Positions 46,364 to 60,600 of a stretch of DNA of 64,000 bases are shown here, piece after piece. This stretch comes from Antedon bifida (lineage: Eukaryota; Echinodermata; Crinoidea; Comatulida; Antedonidae): positions 5,568,001 through 5,632,000 of the forward strand of contig OY727099.1 in NCBI GenBank assembly GCA_963402885.1, given 5' to 3'. A program made the position numbers and the translations under genes. The notes under the pieces were generated by a model. That model made no database searches, had not been told where the DNA came from, and saw nothing but the letters and a program-made list of their open reading frames with translations. The stretch's first letter is position 1; the number at the start of each line of letters is the position of its first letter.

Positions 46364-49300
46364 CTATTCCGAAGATGTGTAAACGCTGTTTGACATGTGC
46401 TGCATTTTGAATTTCTTCCATGCTGATTTAACCTACGAAACAACCAATTCAATTGCTATAATTAGCATAAAATATTGGTTCATATTAAAAATGTTCACGT
46501 CATCATGACGTAAACAACGGATCTATTTTATTGAATAAGTACAGTTGAAGGATCCCAACTAAAAGGAAACCTTGTCTCACTTCTTAACTAATAAGTAATT
46601 ATCCAGCGTACTGTTTTAAAATATGAGAAGTGTGTATAGGTATGGCCTACACAGTAATTTGCTTTAACCTCTCTCACCTCTTTGCTTAGAAAACACTGAG
46701 TACACCAGATCAAAAATCCTTGAAAAGATGACGAAAAAACAAACAAGTATTGTAACACGATGCTGTTGTTAAAAAGTAGAAAAATACCGAAGATCCAGGT
46801 TAACCCAACTGCTGGCGTCAGAAGAAGGATCCTATACAACAGTGTTCTAAAATTAAATAAACATGGTGTTGAAAAAGTAAAAAGTTCAGTCTATCAATCT
46901 CTTATGTCGTTGTAGTTTTTCAGGAAAAGGTGTAACTCGCGCTCCCTTAGTTTATTGTGAGCTTTAAATAAAGGACGAATCATCGTACTTAGCAAGACAC
47001 AGTCAACTTCATTTCACAGATTACCTTATACGGAACTCTCATAATCATCATATAAATAATTGTTTTCTCAGAGGAGAGGACAGAACGAACTTAATAATAG
47101 TTAACCTTAACAAAAGAAACAATCGAATTTGTTTTGGATCAAAACAGCCTTTTTCCTGGATTACTTAGCTATAAAAAAAGAGTAGTGAATTGTTACCTTA
47201 TCTGCTGCAGTTTACTTCTCTCATCATCGTTCTGAATACTTTTTGATTTAGTGTACGCAACATACCCTACAACACTCAGTTGAACGGTTACAACCTGAAA
47301 GCCAAGTTAACCAGTGTAAATGTAATACCTACTAGTCAAATTGTAGGTCTAGACATTTTCCAAATCTTTCCAATAAATCAAAACGAAAGACAGTTAGTCA
47401 ACAATTTTTAAAATAGTATTTACCAATATTGTGAAAATAACTGGACCGATGAATGTCCACGTCACGCCATTGGCAGTGTTCAGCCAACAACTTAAAACAA
47501 AAAAAGGAAAATAGTTTAAAATAAACATCCCACACAACACAAACATGTACCCTTACCAACTATATTCTATCGCCAAATATAAACATTATCTATCTTGAAC
47601 TATTGTTACATTAATCAATATTGTAAATATGTAAAGTTGTTCATGTCGATTCCTCGGCTTGAAGCTCCAATGTGGTGAAGTAAGACGTTTGCAAAGTCTT
47701 ATGGTCTTTTTATTGAGATTACAATTAACGCTTTGAGAGGTCATGCTTAGCTAAAGTTTTAATACCTTTCAGATGCGTAGTGTTTACCACCAATAGAAAC
47801 GGTAATTATAACCAACAGCAGAGGAAATGCCCATCCAAATATTCTGAAAAATACAAATCTTCTTTCTGGATCCCAAAACGCATGTTGAATGCACATGTAC
47901 ATATCTGTAGACAAAATTGCCATCCACGAAAACGCCACCAACAGGGAGTAATGCAGACATGCTGCGATCAAAGAACAGACGACCTGCGATGCAAGTGATT
48001 TGATAATTAATAGAGATGTTGTAGTTTATTTGTGGTTTATTATAGTTAAATTACGTTTTAAACAGTTCATAATAAATCGTAACGTAAAGTATTGGTTGTT
48101 TCTTGCTCTTTACGGATTATAATTCTGATTATCTATCCGAATTCAGTAATATAGGCCTATACAGAAAACTAGGAATGTCAATTTTTAAGTTCGTAACCAG
48201 CCAAGCAACTCTCCTCCATTCCCCTCCAAAATACAATACAAATCCTCAGTTTTCTGATGTACAGTAACCGTAACTACTTACCCTGTTTGTTACGTTTAAT
48301 GACAGAAAAGAAAAACAAAAGTTTGTACACAGCAACGAGATAACCAAATGCCTTAACATCCTATACCGTCTGGATTTCCTAAGGTCACTAAAAAAATTAA
48401 AGTAAATTTACAACATTTCAAAATAGAAAATTATCATGTTTTGTTGACGTTTTTGGAAAATTCCAAGAAAAATCTGAAAATTTTCCGGGTTCTATTCAAC
48501 ACCAGCTTAACTTTTATACGTTTATCTCTATTTTATATTTAAAAAAAATGTTTCTCCAACCTGAGAAAACATATGATACACATTGTGAATATAAGAAACC
48601 CATTGGATATTGTCAACCCTGCATACGATAGTACTTCCATACCAACGGCAGCATCTTCGTCTGTTTTTGAAGTATCCTGAAAATGAACATTTCAATTAGT
48701 CTATCCATAGAGGTATACAATAAGCTTGAACGAACAGTGTGTATGGTAAAATACTGCGTACTTTAAAATATGGATAAGAAGCATTACAAAAAACAGAATG
48801 ATTGTGATTTGGATGTGTATCAACAACTTATACAATTACCAAGAACAAACATTCTGCTTTTCTATACAGTCATTTAGTTGTCAAAAAGGTAACTTAAGGC
48901 TCCCAACAACTATTTTTGTAGTCGTGCTTGCGGTTTACACCCAGTTTTATGTTCGTATAGTATAGGCTCTCACTACCGACACAACATTCAATCACTTGGA
49001 TTAGTTTAATCTGGCAGGGAGAAGAGTCTTCCCTTGATCAGGTGATCAATTTAATCGGTAGTGAAAACCTACTAAAAACAAAACAACCTTATGAGATGAG
49101 GAACGAAGGCATACCTCTTTAGTTTGCATAAGAATTGCAAACGTTGTCAGGTGGTTACATTGACATACTATTGGTTTAGTCTTAACATCTTCTGATAAAG
49201 TTTCACAACCTTCTTTTGACCAAGTGCTTAAACAAACAAGTAGAGTAATACTTTTATTATTAAAAATTGTAAGTAGCAACTTGGTGTGAACACGCTCCTA

Positions 49301-52300
49301 AATGTAGATATACTTGCATACGCATGACACTTACATAGGACTTGCGGATTCATCAATAAAAGAACAGATTGGTTCCCTGTTTGTAAGTTCTGTTTCCTCA
49401 GTTAGCTAAACAAAACACAGTTTCATTAATCAGCACGGAATACAGTAATCACCATTGATTCTTCTTTGTTGTTTTCATTTGTTTTACTTGGTAAAATTAT
49501 TGCAAAGACACAAAATAGTCCACAATTTGAAATACAGACTATGAACATTGATGATGATTGGTCTCTCTGCATTTTGCCAACTATTATTTCGACATGTCGC
49601 TTCTTATTTTGATCATTGGGGCCCTCGACAATACAATACAATACAAACAGTACAAAATACATTATCATAAACAAATAATTATAAAAAAACTACTATATTT
49701 ATATTAAAATTGTGATAAAATTTCTAGATTTCATAAAATTTAATAAGTAATGTTTTTAACACATCACTTAATATATAATTATTTTATTTACAATGTTAGG
49801 CATATAGTTGATCTATGTTTAATTGAACAAATCATTCATTACCTTCAATGTGGGGAAAACAAGTTTTATATTTGCATTTCTTGTATCATTTCGTCCATTA
49901 ACATAAACTGTTACAGATACAAGATCACTCACAACCTCCGAATTCGTAAGATCGCTACTAAATCTGAAACAAATTAAAACACAAATACTTTGACAAAGGA
50001 GGTAATTGTCCTGTGTTTATTTGAAAAGTTCTGTTTCTTTCGAAAGGGTGTGGGTGATAATTTTTGAAATAAAGCTAGATATTACCAAAACCCCTAGTTT
50101 TCCTTACTCAATTATTACTGTCTTATTACGAATACTTACGGTATTGACAAATTTACAGATATCTTGGCTGCAATTACTCCAATTGTTTCTTTAAATAATA
50201 AATAAAACTACAATTAGTCAAACCACGGACCTATTCAATCATGTAAAACGTATTACTGAACTGAGTTCTAGTTAGGGCCTCTATGGCAACAATTCTCACA
50301 TTCTCTTAAAAGCGCTTCGTATTTGTAAATTTTTACTTTTACTGCCTATAATAGCATGGCTGTTTTATTCTATGGTTATTCCAATCAAATAAGTACTCTA
50401 AACTAAACAGTGTTTAACCTTTGATACAATAACTTACCTTCCATATCTTTGTCCGATTCGAGAGCAAATTCGATTGCATTTGCTTCTCTTGTTATAGGAG
50501 TCAAATCAATCGTTGGGTTTGATGACTTAATGAGTACACCTGCTAATAATGTATTAAAACAAAATATTTTATAATTTTTTTTAACAACTGAGGTACTACT
50601 TCCGTCGAATCCATTGATCCTGCAGGAGTGGATACTGAATTTGCTTGTTGTGCATTTACCTTAGATGTTTCTATCTTTAAAATGTATATAAGTAACATGC
50701 CTAATGTTGAAAATGTCATAGATGTTAAGTTTGGTTCCCACTAGAACGTAACGCAAGGACGTAAACGCAACGCAAGCATGTTAACCAATGACAAGCGACA
50801 GTTCGAATAATCCATCGCTTGTGATTGGTCAATTCACTTGCGTTGCGTTACGTCCTTGTGTTGTGTATACTATTCCTAAAATGTATAATTAATTATTACC
50901 TGCTTTGTCATCCATCGTAAAATATTTCGATTCTCCGTCTGCTAGTTGATCCAATTCAGGATATTGCTCAGAAGTGATGTTATTAACGAGGGCAATGACA
51001 TCATTTGAAATAGCGGTATCTGGTCGTTTAAGGGGGAAAATAATTTGATAAGTATGTATGTTTAGATGTTCTGTAGTTAAAAAAAAAATTGTTGTAGAGA
51101 AATGGATTTTCTAAAATAATGACAATGAATAATAGAGATGAAAGCAAGTTGTTATTAATAATAAATTTAGCACTTTATTAAAACCAAAAGTTCCGCGAAG
51201 AAGGCATCGATAGGACCCTTTAACCGGCACCATAAGGAATGAAGGTCAATTATCTCGTATCTGAGTATCAAGTAAGTAAACAGAATGTCCTGACATTACT
51301 ACAGAAAGTCGTCTTTGTGTTAGATATTCATTCGCTTGCCCAAACAATACCCCTAAACTGAATCATACCTTGTGGATCGTCATTAGAACATCTGACACTA
51401 GCTGTTTCGGTGGCCGTGCAACCACCACGTCTGCCCACTCCGTTATGTAAACAATCAGTAAGTGCTGCCTCGGAACCAACACAATCCATCGAACTAACTA
51501 TTGATATTCCTTCTCCGTGATACGAACCCGTGTAGACTTCTATGACAGACGAGTAACCTAGCTGTCGACAAGCAACTGTCCCATCATCAATGTCCCATTC
51601 GTCATCACAAACCGCTTCCCATGCTCCGTTTTTGTCTTCTATCTCCACTCGACCTTCGTTGGGAGATGCTCCGTTTACTAGTCGAATATCTAGAAAAGTA
51701 ACTTTAATCTGTAAATAAATCTTAATTTTTATTTGATTATATATATATATTGGTATTTTGATATTATACTAATTGCTTCACTTACTAATACATAGCATTA
51801 TAAAATGTTCTGTGAAAAAAACAAAAAAAAACCAGATTTGATAATTATGAAATTGAATAAAAGTGTATCAATTTGATATTTTCTATATTATTTTTATCAG
51901 TGAGGCTAGTAATTACCTGTTAATGGTATCTATGAATATTTGTGTATGAAATTGAATAATTGTATCAATTCGATATTTGTTTATCAGAAGGCCAATAATT
52001 GACTGTTTAATGGTATGATGATATATTAACCAACAAAAGGAACACTTGTTGGTGGATGTTATAATAAAAGTAGTCTAGTTAATCAGGCCTCAATAAATAT
52101 AAGTACACCCTGATGATTAATTTGGAGTTTTATACAGTACATTTATGTATAATATTGGCAATACCTAGTGCTGTATTCATACACTGAACTGAAACTCTTC
52201 GAACACGCGGTGTATAACAATCATCCGATACATTTCCAAATTTTCCAACACCATTTGTACATTCACTCAAAGCATTTTCATACCCATTACAATCGACGTT

Positions 52301-55300
52301 ATCTGCAACCATGATACTACTACCAAGTCTGGCGTATCTGTCGAAATTATAACAGGATCTATAGTTTAAATACCGACATACGACTGAACAAGCCTTGAAG
52401 TTCCATCCATGTGAGCAGATTGTACCATAGGAACCATTGAAGTAGAGTTCAACAGTGCCTTCATGAGGTCCACTTCCGTCCACAAGGATGAGTTCTGAAT
52501 GAGCAAAATAAGAGCATGGTTAATACTATAAACTAGAAATAGTGCAAGCGAGTCCTGCAAGCAGATCTATGGACATACACTGTCCTCAAACAGCTATTTA
52601 AATAATACATATACTTAATTAGGTGATCATTTAGAATAAAATGATCACCTATTGTTATTGTATCAAATCTTTATTGTTATTATTGTTTCTGGGCACTATT
52701 TTGTGTAACAAATATCTAAAAAAGTTTAATGTCAATGATTACCAAAATTTCACAATGTCTTTCAAATACTTTAACTTAGTCCTAATAAGCTTTTCAGCGT
52801 GATCACTCATCCGTGACGTCATTTATACGCCATTTTGTGAAATCACATTATCAATCATATCTCCATAATTCATTATCACATATTAATGAAATTTATTACA
52901 CGTAAACTTCAGGTCAAGGGTAAAAATATTAGCAAGTAAAAACGCACGCGCACGTAGGGTCATGCGCGTAAAATCGCGCGTTCAAAATTTAAAAAGCTCA
53001 AAATTAAGTTTTAATCAATTTAGAGCATGAATTAGGCCATTTGCGTGTTTCAAAAAATTACTGCGCAAAAATGCGTTTTTGAGCGCGCGATTCTTAAAAA
53101 GCGTAAAAATACGATTTTTTTGTAGAAATCGCATTCTACTCACCATCCTTAGTACATTCACCGAATTTGAGTTCGTTCCGACTTAAAATAACGCTATACG
53201 AGCATGTTAAAAATGACAAAATGCGCACATTAATTTCACAAAAGTTCTGAAAATAGTGAAAAATATGTCTTTTTTAAAATGAAAATAACTCTTCAGAATG
53301 GACGATGACCCTTAAATTTTTTAACTTATTCGGGAAGCCATTGAGTTGTAGATATAAATGTATATACACATTAGACGTACAAAATGGTATTACGTCATCA
53401 CATGGCCACTTGAATTAAAAAATTAGGTTTTTTTCTCTTTTGTCATAGATTATCACATTCAACTGAGCGCATCTCGGTTATTTTGCGCCCGATTTTCGCT
53501 CAATTTTTTGTATATGATTGCTCATTTAATTATCTTTCTCATAAGTTGTCAACATTTTTATTTCGATGACGTCATCACGCGTAAAAATTTGAATAACCTA
53601 GGTCGTGTAATTTTAGCTACACCATACATTTGAATATCTAATAGCTCTTCAGAATTAAAGGTGACCTTGAAGATTATAACTTATTATGAAAGCTGTTGAA
53701 ATGTAGATATGAATTCATATAAAAATTAAGCCTATCGGATGTTGTGATGTTATCATATGGCCAGTTGAAGTTAAAACGTAGTTTTTATATTTCTTTAGTC
53801 GAAGTTATACAAATTTCAATGAGCGCGCATTGCGCTTCTACGTATCAAATTCTCTTCCAATCCTTATATTTATTTGCTCAATTCATTATCTTTCGAAATT
53901 GTCATCTTCGAGTTTATTTTGATAATTCCATCATACCAACAAATTTGAACATGATGTGGGTCCAGTAATTTCACCTATGCTACACTGTATATAGATATAC
54001 AGTATATACTGTACATAATAGGTACAACTCAGCACTATAAGTGTATATGCATCATGTCATAGGATGGCGTACATCAGCTTTTTACGATCGTATGTTAACG
54101 TACGTGCATGTTTAAAAAATGTTAATTTCATTAAAATGATAAAAATGATCACCTATAATTCGTCAAAGTGACGAATTAAATTCTAGTTGTACCTTGTGGT
54201 TCGGCGGTTACTAAAAAGAACCCAGTTTGACAGTCTGCAAGAACAATACGTTAAACTGAATAGAATGTTTCTACTTAAGTTAGTTGAATATGAATGTTTC
54301 TTTGTGCGAGTATTAAATACTATTTTGACAGTAATATCAGGCAGATCTCTCGCGTTGTATAATTCTCCATCATATTTTGTTCAAAATTCACCTAGAGAGT
54401 ACCAGAATTTGATTAAGCTCTGTCTATACTATCAAACTAGCTTGACAAAAAACGTGTGATATGCCCAAATATGGTAGTGATATAACATCATCATGTCTAT
54501 ATATGGGCAAATTATATTTTTCGTGATATAAAATTTGATAGTGTAGACAGGGCTTTAGGATCTCGAGAACACGATCGACCAAACAACCTCTAAACTGGTT
54601 ACGAATAGACAAAGTTGAATTATGAATTATTCTCGGTAGCTGTTTTGCGATCAAGACAGCGAAATCTCCAGAAATTCACTCTTCCCTAATACGATTGGAG
54701 TTTTTATAAATAATTAAATTAACTGGTGATAAAGATTTTGTTATTTATATTACCTGAACGAAATGTTGTAAAGACCAAAACAATCTTGAGCCAAATGTCA
54801 AGGAAGTACATACTAGAACATAAAATAAACGACACCACTCATTATTATACATTGTTTAAACATGCTAAAACCATTTTTGATGTTAAAGTTTGGAACCAAT
54901 TTCTCTACGAAACATCTAATGTATGTTTTGAACACTTGTGCACTTGATGTTTTCTTGTATAGGTATTTTTGTTGGTTTCAGTAAACTGAGCGAGTTAAAT
55001 CGAATTCTTTTAATACTTTATAGCACTTTAATTTTACCATATCTTTCTTATGGTAATATTGCATGGGGAGTCTTTATCAATAAATTCGAAACATTACGTC
55101 CTTGGCTAAGTACCGAAACGTCAAAATATGACTACCTATTTAGACTCCAGAAACGCGCATTGCGAATCTACGCAGGCGTTTCTTTTCAATCTCATACCAA
55201 AAGTCTTTTTCATAATTTTCGAATTCTTAATATATGATTTGAATAAACTCCAAATAGCTGCCTTTATGTACAGATTACACAAGCAAACACTGCCTTCACA

Positions 55301-56035
55301 TCAAAACAATTTATTAATTTCTACTTCTTCTGTTTACAATTATTCAACTAGATTTTCTGCCAACAATTTATATTCAATATCACCCTGCAATTCCCATCTT
55401 AGACTACATTCCATTTTTTATGCTGGCCCCAAATTATGGCAAATTATTTCCAATTTAAACTTAGATAAAACATTAGCAAATACCTTTAAGCGTGCGTTTA
55501 AACTGTCTCTGATCTCGATATATGGTGAGTAAATACCACTCTACTTATTTATTATTTACTATATATCATACAATATATATGAAACATGGAATAATTTCTT
55601 TTTTTGTATACTGCCTTACTTATTTATTTATTTATTTACTTATTTATTCAATGCCTTTATGTTTATTGTAATTATTATTATTGTCTAAGGTTGCTTATTA
55701 TCTTAAAGATCTATGCTTCGCACAGATCTTAATATATGCATCTTCCATGTACTAGGTTGTAGTAGTTGTGTAGTATGTGGAAAATAAATTGAAATTGAAA
55801 TTGAAATCACTCCGGAGAGACGCCTCTCATTCACACAAAGCACCCTGTTACAAAGTTCCAAATAAATTATCACATTATTTAATATCAAACAAGGCATACT
55901 AGTCCTAGTAGGTAATATCTCATTTACATTCAGTAGAAAAGCAGGTCTAAAAACAATGTTTTGCTAATATTTGAGGATAGCAAGGAGTAAACTTACCTGC
56001 GCTGCTAGTGTTACTCTGTACTCTCTCTCCAGCTT
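46364..56035 (-). CDS. SRCR adhesion-type GPCR 2, first exon not found
   Basis: Exons: 56035-55997, 52494-52165 (SRCR 1), 51689-51369 (SRCR 2), 51019-50900, 50542-50438, 50188-50140, 49963-49843, 49405-49335, 49226-49115, 48676-48561, 48387-48282, 47983-47766, 47490-47424, 47294-47197, 46846-46678, 46432-46364. Phases agree; 702 residues plus a missing signal-peptide exon. Each exon matches its partner in receptor 1, except that the small linker exon (41960-41898 there) has no counterpart. [25 protein letters not shown], cleavable HL/T. SRCR 2 is canonical (RLVNGASPNEGRVEIEDKNG; CDDEWDIDDGTVACRQLGY). Seven membrane segments follow; TM6 is [12 protein letters not shown]. The tail ends SVYTSSE. 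The start exon lies upstream of 56036, where a long foldback and a LINE occur. Confidence 0.9.
50725..50866. mobile_element. MITE with TTGCGTTACGTCC-type ends
   Basis: GTAACGCAAGGACGTAAACG at the left mirrored by TTGCGTTGCGTTACGTCCTT at the right; the centre is CAATGACAAGCGACAGTTCG. Same superfamily as 2132-2340, with GGTTCCCACTAG at its left edge. Confidence 0.7.
52619..54160. mobile_element. About 1.5-kb non-coding element with TAGGTGATCATTT ends
   Basis: Ends TAGGTGATCATTT and AAATGATCACCTA are inverted. Inside are at least two diverged units about 350 bp apart sharing CTCTTCAGAAT, TTGTAGATAT/ATGTAGATAT, TGAGCGC and a CATTATCTTTC-like stretch. It is rich in CGCG motifs (52940-53100). No coding capacity; lies in the intron before SRCR 1 of receptor 2. 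Confidence 0.65.
54416..54554. mobile_element. M1 MITE, full copy
   Basis: AGCTCTGTCTATACTATCAA to TTTGATAGTGTAGACAGGGC, with the usual ATGCCCAAATATGGTAGTGA interior. Confidence 0.85.
54930..55806 (+). mobile_element. LINE (CR1/Jockey-like) 3' fragment
   Basis: Two overlapping frames, related by one frameshift near 55235, encode the post-catalytic region of a reverse transcriptase: LILYSTLILPYLSYGNIAWG, LQKRALRIYAGV, then DLNKLQIAAFMYRLHKQTLP and GPKLWQIISNL. The 3' UTR ends at 55806 in TTGAAATTGAAATTGAAA, a typical LINE tail. Opposite in strand to the host receptor gene. Confidence 0.85.
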
Positions 56036-56515
56036 CTGGAACATAAACCATCCAGCAAATAAATGCCAAAACTTTTTATTATTATTATTATTATTGTAAT
56101 CTACCATCATCCTCAATTTATTAATGAAATTATCAAAAATGTATTGTACTAAGAAATAACCTTGAAAAGCTCTCTTCTTTAATACTGAAATTTGTCAGAA
56201 TCGTATTAAATGCTAAGCTGGTCGCACTTTCTAATTTATACAAGACAACAAAATATAGGCCTATACAAAGGAATACATCATCAATGCATGAAATGCACAT
56301 AAGTTGCATACGCCTTTTTCTTATTTGATGAAACTTAAGTTGCATAATAATAACATTATATCGATTTCACAATTGTATCTAATATACCTAATCAATCATT
56401 ATTGACGCACATTTCTCACTATCTAATTAATCTGCGCGATACAATTTTCATCAAGGAAAATAATGTCATTATGTGTAAATAACGCAACATGTGTGCAATT
56501 GCCTTGCGGTGGTAT

Positions 56516-57054
56516 TTTAGTTATCTAAATAAGTACGGTAATTACTATACTACTTACTACTATACCTAAAATTAAAGATGTAATATTGTCGCAATTAAAA
56601 CATTTCACATAGTTATTCAGTTTAACGATTTAATGATTGGAAAACAAAAAACAATATTTACCTGATAAACGTGAAAGGGAAAATAGTACATGGGTTAAAT
56701 TTAACTGTTAATGTTGTCTTTTTTATAGAATTTTTGCTTAATTTTTTTTCTTCAAAAGTGAATAAGTTTATTAGGTGGTGGTGGGGTGGCGGATACATCT
56801 TTGATCTTAATTATAAGAGTGAATCACGATCATTTAATTTATTTAACATTCATTATCAGAAGCTGTCTGTCTGTCCTCCTTGGTCAGTTGATAAGCGAAG
56901 AATAGGAGAAAAAGTATTTTTTGTTTTCCAATCATTAAATCGTTAAACTGAATAATTATGTGAAATGTTTTAATTGCGACAATATTACATCTTTAATTTT
57001 AGGTATAGTAGTAAGTAGTATAGTAATGACCGTATATATTTAGATAACTAAAAT
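56516..57054. mobile_element. Foldback element with about 138-bp arms
   Basis: 56516-56654 and 56917-57054 are near-perfect inverse complements (TTTTAGTTATCTAAATA; ACTATACTACTTACTACTAT; GATTTAATGATTGGAAAACA). The 260-bp loop has a plus-strand open frame (56671-56946, 91 aa) without recognised similarity. Confidence 0.85.
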
Positions 57055-57346
57055 TCATATATCTTAAAATACGGTAGCAATACAAGTATTATCTATAAAT
57101 AAATGCAAATTACTAGTTTCGTTCATCCTTTTAACATGCAAAATGGAGTGTTTGCTATTCAACATAGCTATGTTGTGGTTCCGTAGTTAAGGAGCGTCAG
57201 CTAATCAGAAAGCTCAATCGAAGTAGAATAATTAACTTATTGTTACATCATGAACTATTTAAAAAATACATTATAAATTAATATCTTCAAAATATATGAA
57301 TAAAATGTAGTAACTAAACGTTGATGTACAGTGATAGACAGTGTAA

Positions 57347-57463
57347 AGCTCTGTCTACACTATAAAACTTTAAGCGACAAAAAAAGTGTGATGTGCCCAT
57401 TAATATGGTAGTGATATGTCCGAATGTGGTAGTGATATGACATTACCATGTCCATATACATAT
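57347..57463. mobile_element. M1 MITE, right end lost
   Basis: AAGCTCTGTCTACACTATAA, then GTGATGTGCCCATTAATATGG; sequence departs from the family after CATGTCCATATACATA. Confidence 0.65.
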
Positions 57464-57684
57464 ATACCAGCCACTGATACTGATACTGATACCCAACCTT
57501 TTATATATATAAACACATCAGGCAAAGAACATTAATTCTAAACCGCCCGGTGATATACTGAAATTTAATTAATTAATTTCAAATAAAGATGAAGAAACAA
57601 AAACAAATATGGTGATGGTAGTGGTAGCGAGTGAAGTGAACCAACAAAAAATAACGTGACTTTTTTAAAATTAAAAATATTCTG

Positions 57685-60600
57685 CTATTCCGAAGAGGTA
57701 TCAACGCTGTTTGACATGTGTTGCATTTTGAATTTCTTCCATGCTGATTTAACCTACGAAACAACAAATTTAAATGCTATCATTAGCATAAAATATTGGT
57801 TCATATTAGACACTTTCACGTCACATGACGTAAACAACAACGGAGCTATTTGGACTTGGTGGTGACTTCGTTCCATAGTTGCTAACCTGTGAAAACAGTC
57901 TAATGTAAACCATTGTTCTGGTGTGTATAAAATGTTTCAGAAATATTCTCACCCGAGAATTACTTGCGTATTTTTTCGCATGTATTCTCGATGTAGGGCC
58001 CAGTATACATTACACATTACGTTAGAGTATAGGGCAAACATCTGACCAATTAGTAATATTCTAATTATCCAGAGTGTTGTTTCAAAATAGAAGATGCGTG
58101 AATAGTCTAGTCAAGGCCTACACAAAACGTTAAGCTTTCTCACCTCTTTGCTAAGAAAACACTGAGTGAGCCAGATGAAAAAACCTTGAAAGGACGAAGA
58201 AAAAACAAACAGGTATTGTAAAATGATGCTGTTGCTAAAAAGTTGAAAAATACCGAAGATCCAGGTTAACCCAACTGCTGGCGTCAGAAGAAGAATCCTG
58301 TACAACAGTGTTCTAAAATTAAACGAAAATAATAATAGGATAAGAAACTTAGCATCACTACCGTACATTCTCTTCAAAAAAATGCATTTAATGCGTCACA
58401 GCCCAAAGCTGTGTCTACACTATCACACTTTTATGAGAAAAAACAATTTGATTTTCCCGTAAATGGAAAAGATGACGTCATATCATTACCTTATTTTGGC
58501 ACATCACATTATTTTTGTCAAACTAGTTTGATAGTGTAAACAGAGCTTAAGTCTAAAAAATAACCAAACGCATTGCCACCGTCATTTTACAGATTTAACT
58601 GAAAATAACTATTCATCATATAAAAACATTATTTAAACTAATAGAACGTTCATAGAAATGCTATTTTACATGTAAAGTTGAAAGATAGTATGAAATAAAT
58701 TAGTGTTCTACGAAGGAGAGAGAAAAAAATGACAGAGACAGATCAACGGTTTCCGGACAAACTTATTGGAGTTGAAATACGAGCCAAAGAAACAATCACA
58801 TTTATCTACAGTTTGCTCACTCACTTCGCAACCATTCCTAGATTTTCATAGTTCTATTTAAAAAGAGTGGCAATTAGACGTAATTTACCTTATCTGCTGC
58901 AGTTTAGTTCTATCATCATCGTTCTGAATATTTTGTGACTTAGTGTACGCAACATACCCTACAACACTCAGTTGAACGGTTACAATCTAGAAGCCGAATG
59001 AACAGAAGTTAATAATGTCCAATATCAAATAATTAGAGGACGACATTCTGTTGCCTTTATCCGAATGAACACTAAACCAATGTACAGAAAAATCAATTAC
59101 CGTATTTATAAACGTAAAGATGCGGAAATCTTTGATAATGACCAAAAGATTCGGAATTTTCTACTTGATAATCATACTGTTATACTTTTGGAACCTGCAT
59201 GGAATGGTTGTTTGTTGTTATTGTTTTTTATGGTTTAGATTCGATTGGAATTTACTTTACTATTACTGATTGTTATCATTTGCATTACGTAATGTTAGCT
59301 CTATACATTCTTCTGTTAGGAATCAAAAAAGGAACATTAAAAATTACCAATATTGTGAAAATAACTGGACCGATAAATGACCACGTCACGCCATTGACAG
59401 TATTCAGCCAGCAACTTGAAAAAAAAAATAATTGAAATTAATTAAAACTCTCAAAATTAAACAGAATGTCTTGTTTTCCATCTTGAATTATTGTAAAAAC
59501 ACCCTAATAGAAGAGAAGATAGGCTTAACTAGTGTTTGATACCTTTCAGATGCGTAGTGCTTGCCGCCAATAGAAACGGTAATTATAACCAACAGCAGAG
59601 GAAATGCCCATCCGAATATTCTGAAAAATACAAATCTTCTTTCTGGATCCCAAAACGCATGTTGAATGCACATGTACATATCTGTAGACAAAATTGCCAT
59701 CCACGAAAACGCCACCAACAGAGAGTAATGCAGACAAGCTGCGATGAGAGAACAGACGACCTGCGATAAACAATCAATATTTCTTAATAGTTAAATAGTT
59801 TCTATCATTTTAACCAGCTCATAATAAATCTAACATATTTATTTAGATTTTTAAAAAAATGTTAATTAGATGTAAATACTTTGTATTAATGCTTATTCAG
59901 AAAACTAAAACACTAAATGAATGCTAATGTTTACTAATGGTATGATAATAAAGGTTAAAATTATGATATCAATGTGGGAAAAACAGAAAATAATGAAAAA
60001 AAAGTAGAAAATGTTTAGAAAATTTGTAAGGAAACATTGACTGAATAACGGTGATGGTGAACCACAACAGAAAAATAAATAAATCTAACATATTAGTTCT
60101 GCCTTATCTATGATCGATGTAATAAAAACACTGTTCATATCTGAGATGGATGTCACTCACCTCTTCAAATAATTTCTTCCACTTCATATACACATATTAT
60201 AATCAAAATCGTAGAAGGAAGCAGACATTACAAACAAATAGCAAAGGTGAGCAGTATGCTACAGTGTAGCAAGGACACGTTAATTATATCAACTAAATTT
60301 ACCTTGTTGGTTATGTTAAATGACAGAAAAGAAAAACAAAAGTTTGTACACAGCAAGGAGATAACCAAATGCCTCAACATTCTATACCGTCTGGATTTCC
60401 TAAGGTCACTAAAAAAAATAATTATTACGTTTTAAGTAAATTTTAAAGCTGTCAAAAATGTTTCGTTTACGTCTTTCTTTACGGCTTTCATCAACTTATT
60501 TTTACGTTCTATTTTTAATATTTCTATTGAAACAAGTTTTTTTTTTCAAACCTGAGAAAACATATGATACACATGGTGAATATAAGAAACCCATTGGATA

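Noticed and set aside
47780-47998. Plus-strand frame over adhesion receptor 2 (and the same at 59536-59769)
   Set aside because: Antisense shadow of the TM3-TM4 exon, conserved only because the paralogues are conserved.
56651-56691. First coding exon of adhesion receptor 2 (MYYFPFHVYQ, then gtaaat)
   Set aside because: The exon would end in phase 0 while the next exon needs phase 1, it is weakly hydrophobic, and it lies at the foldback arm.
56671-56946. 91-aa plus-strand frame in the foldback loop
   Set aside because: No recognised domain, low-complexity Trp/Gly run, and it lies between transposon arms; insufficient to call a gene.
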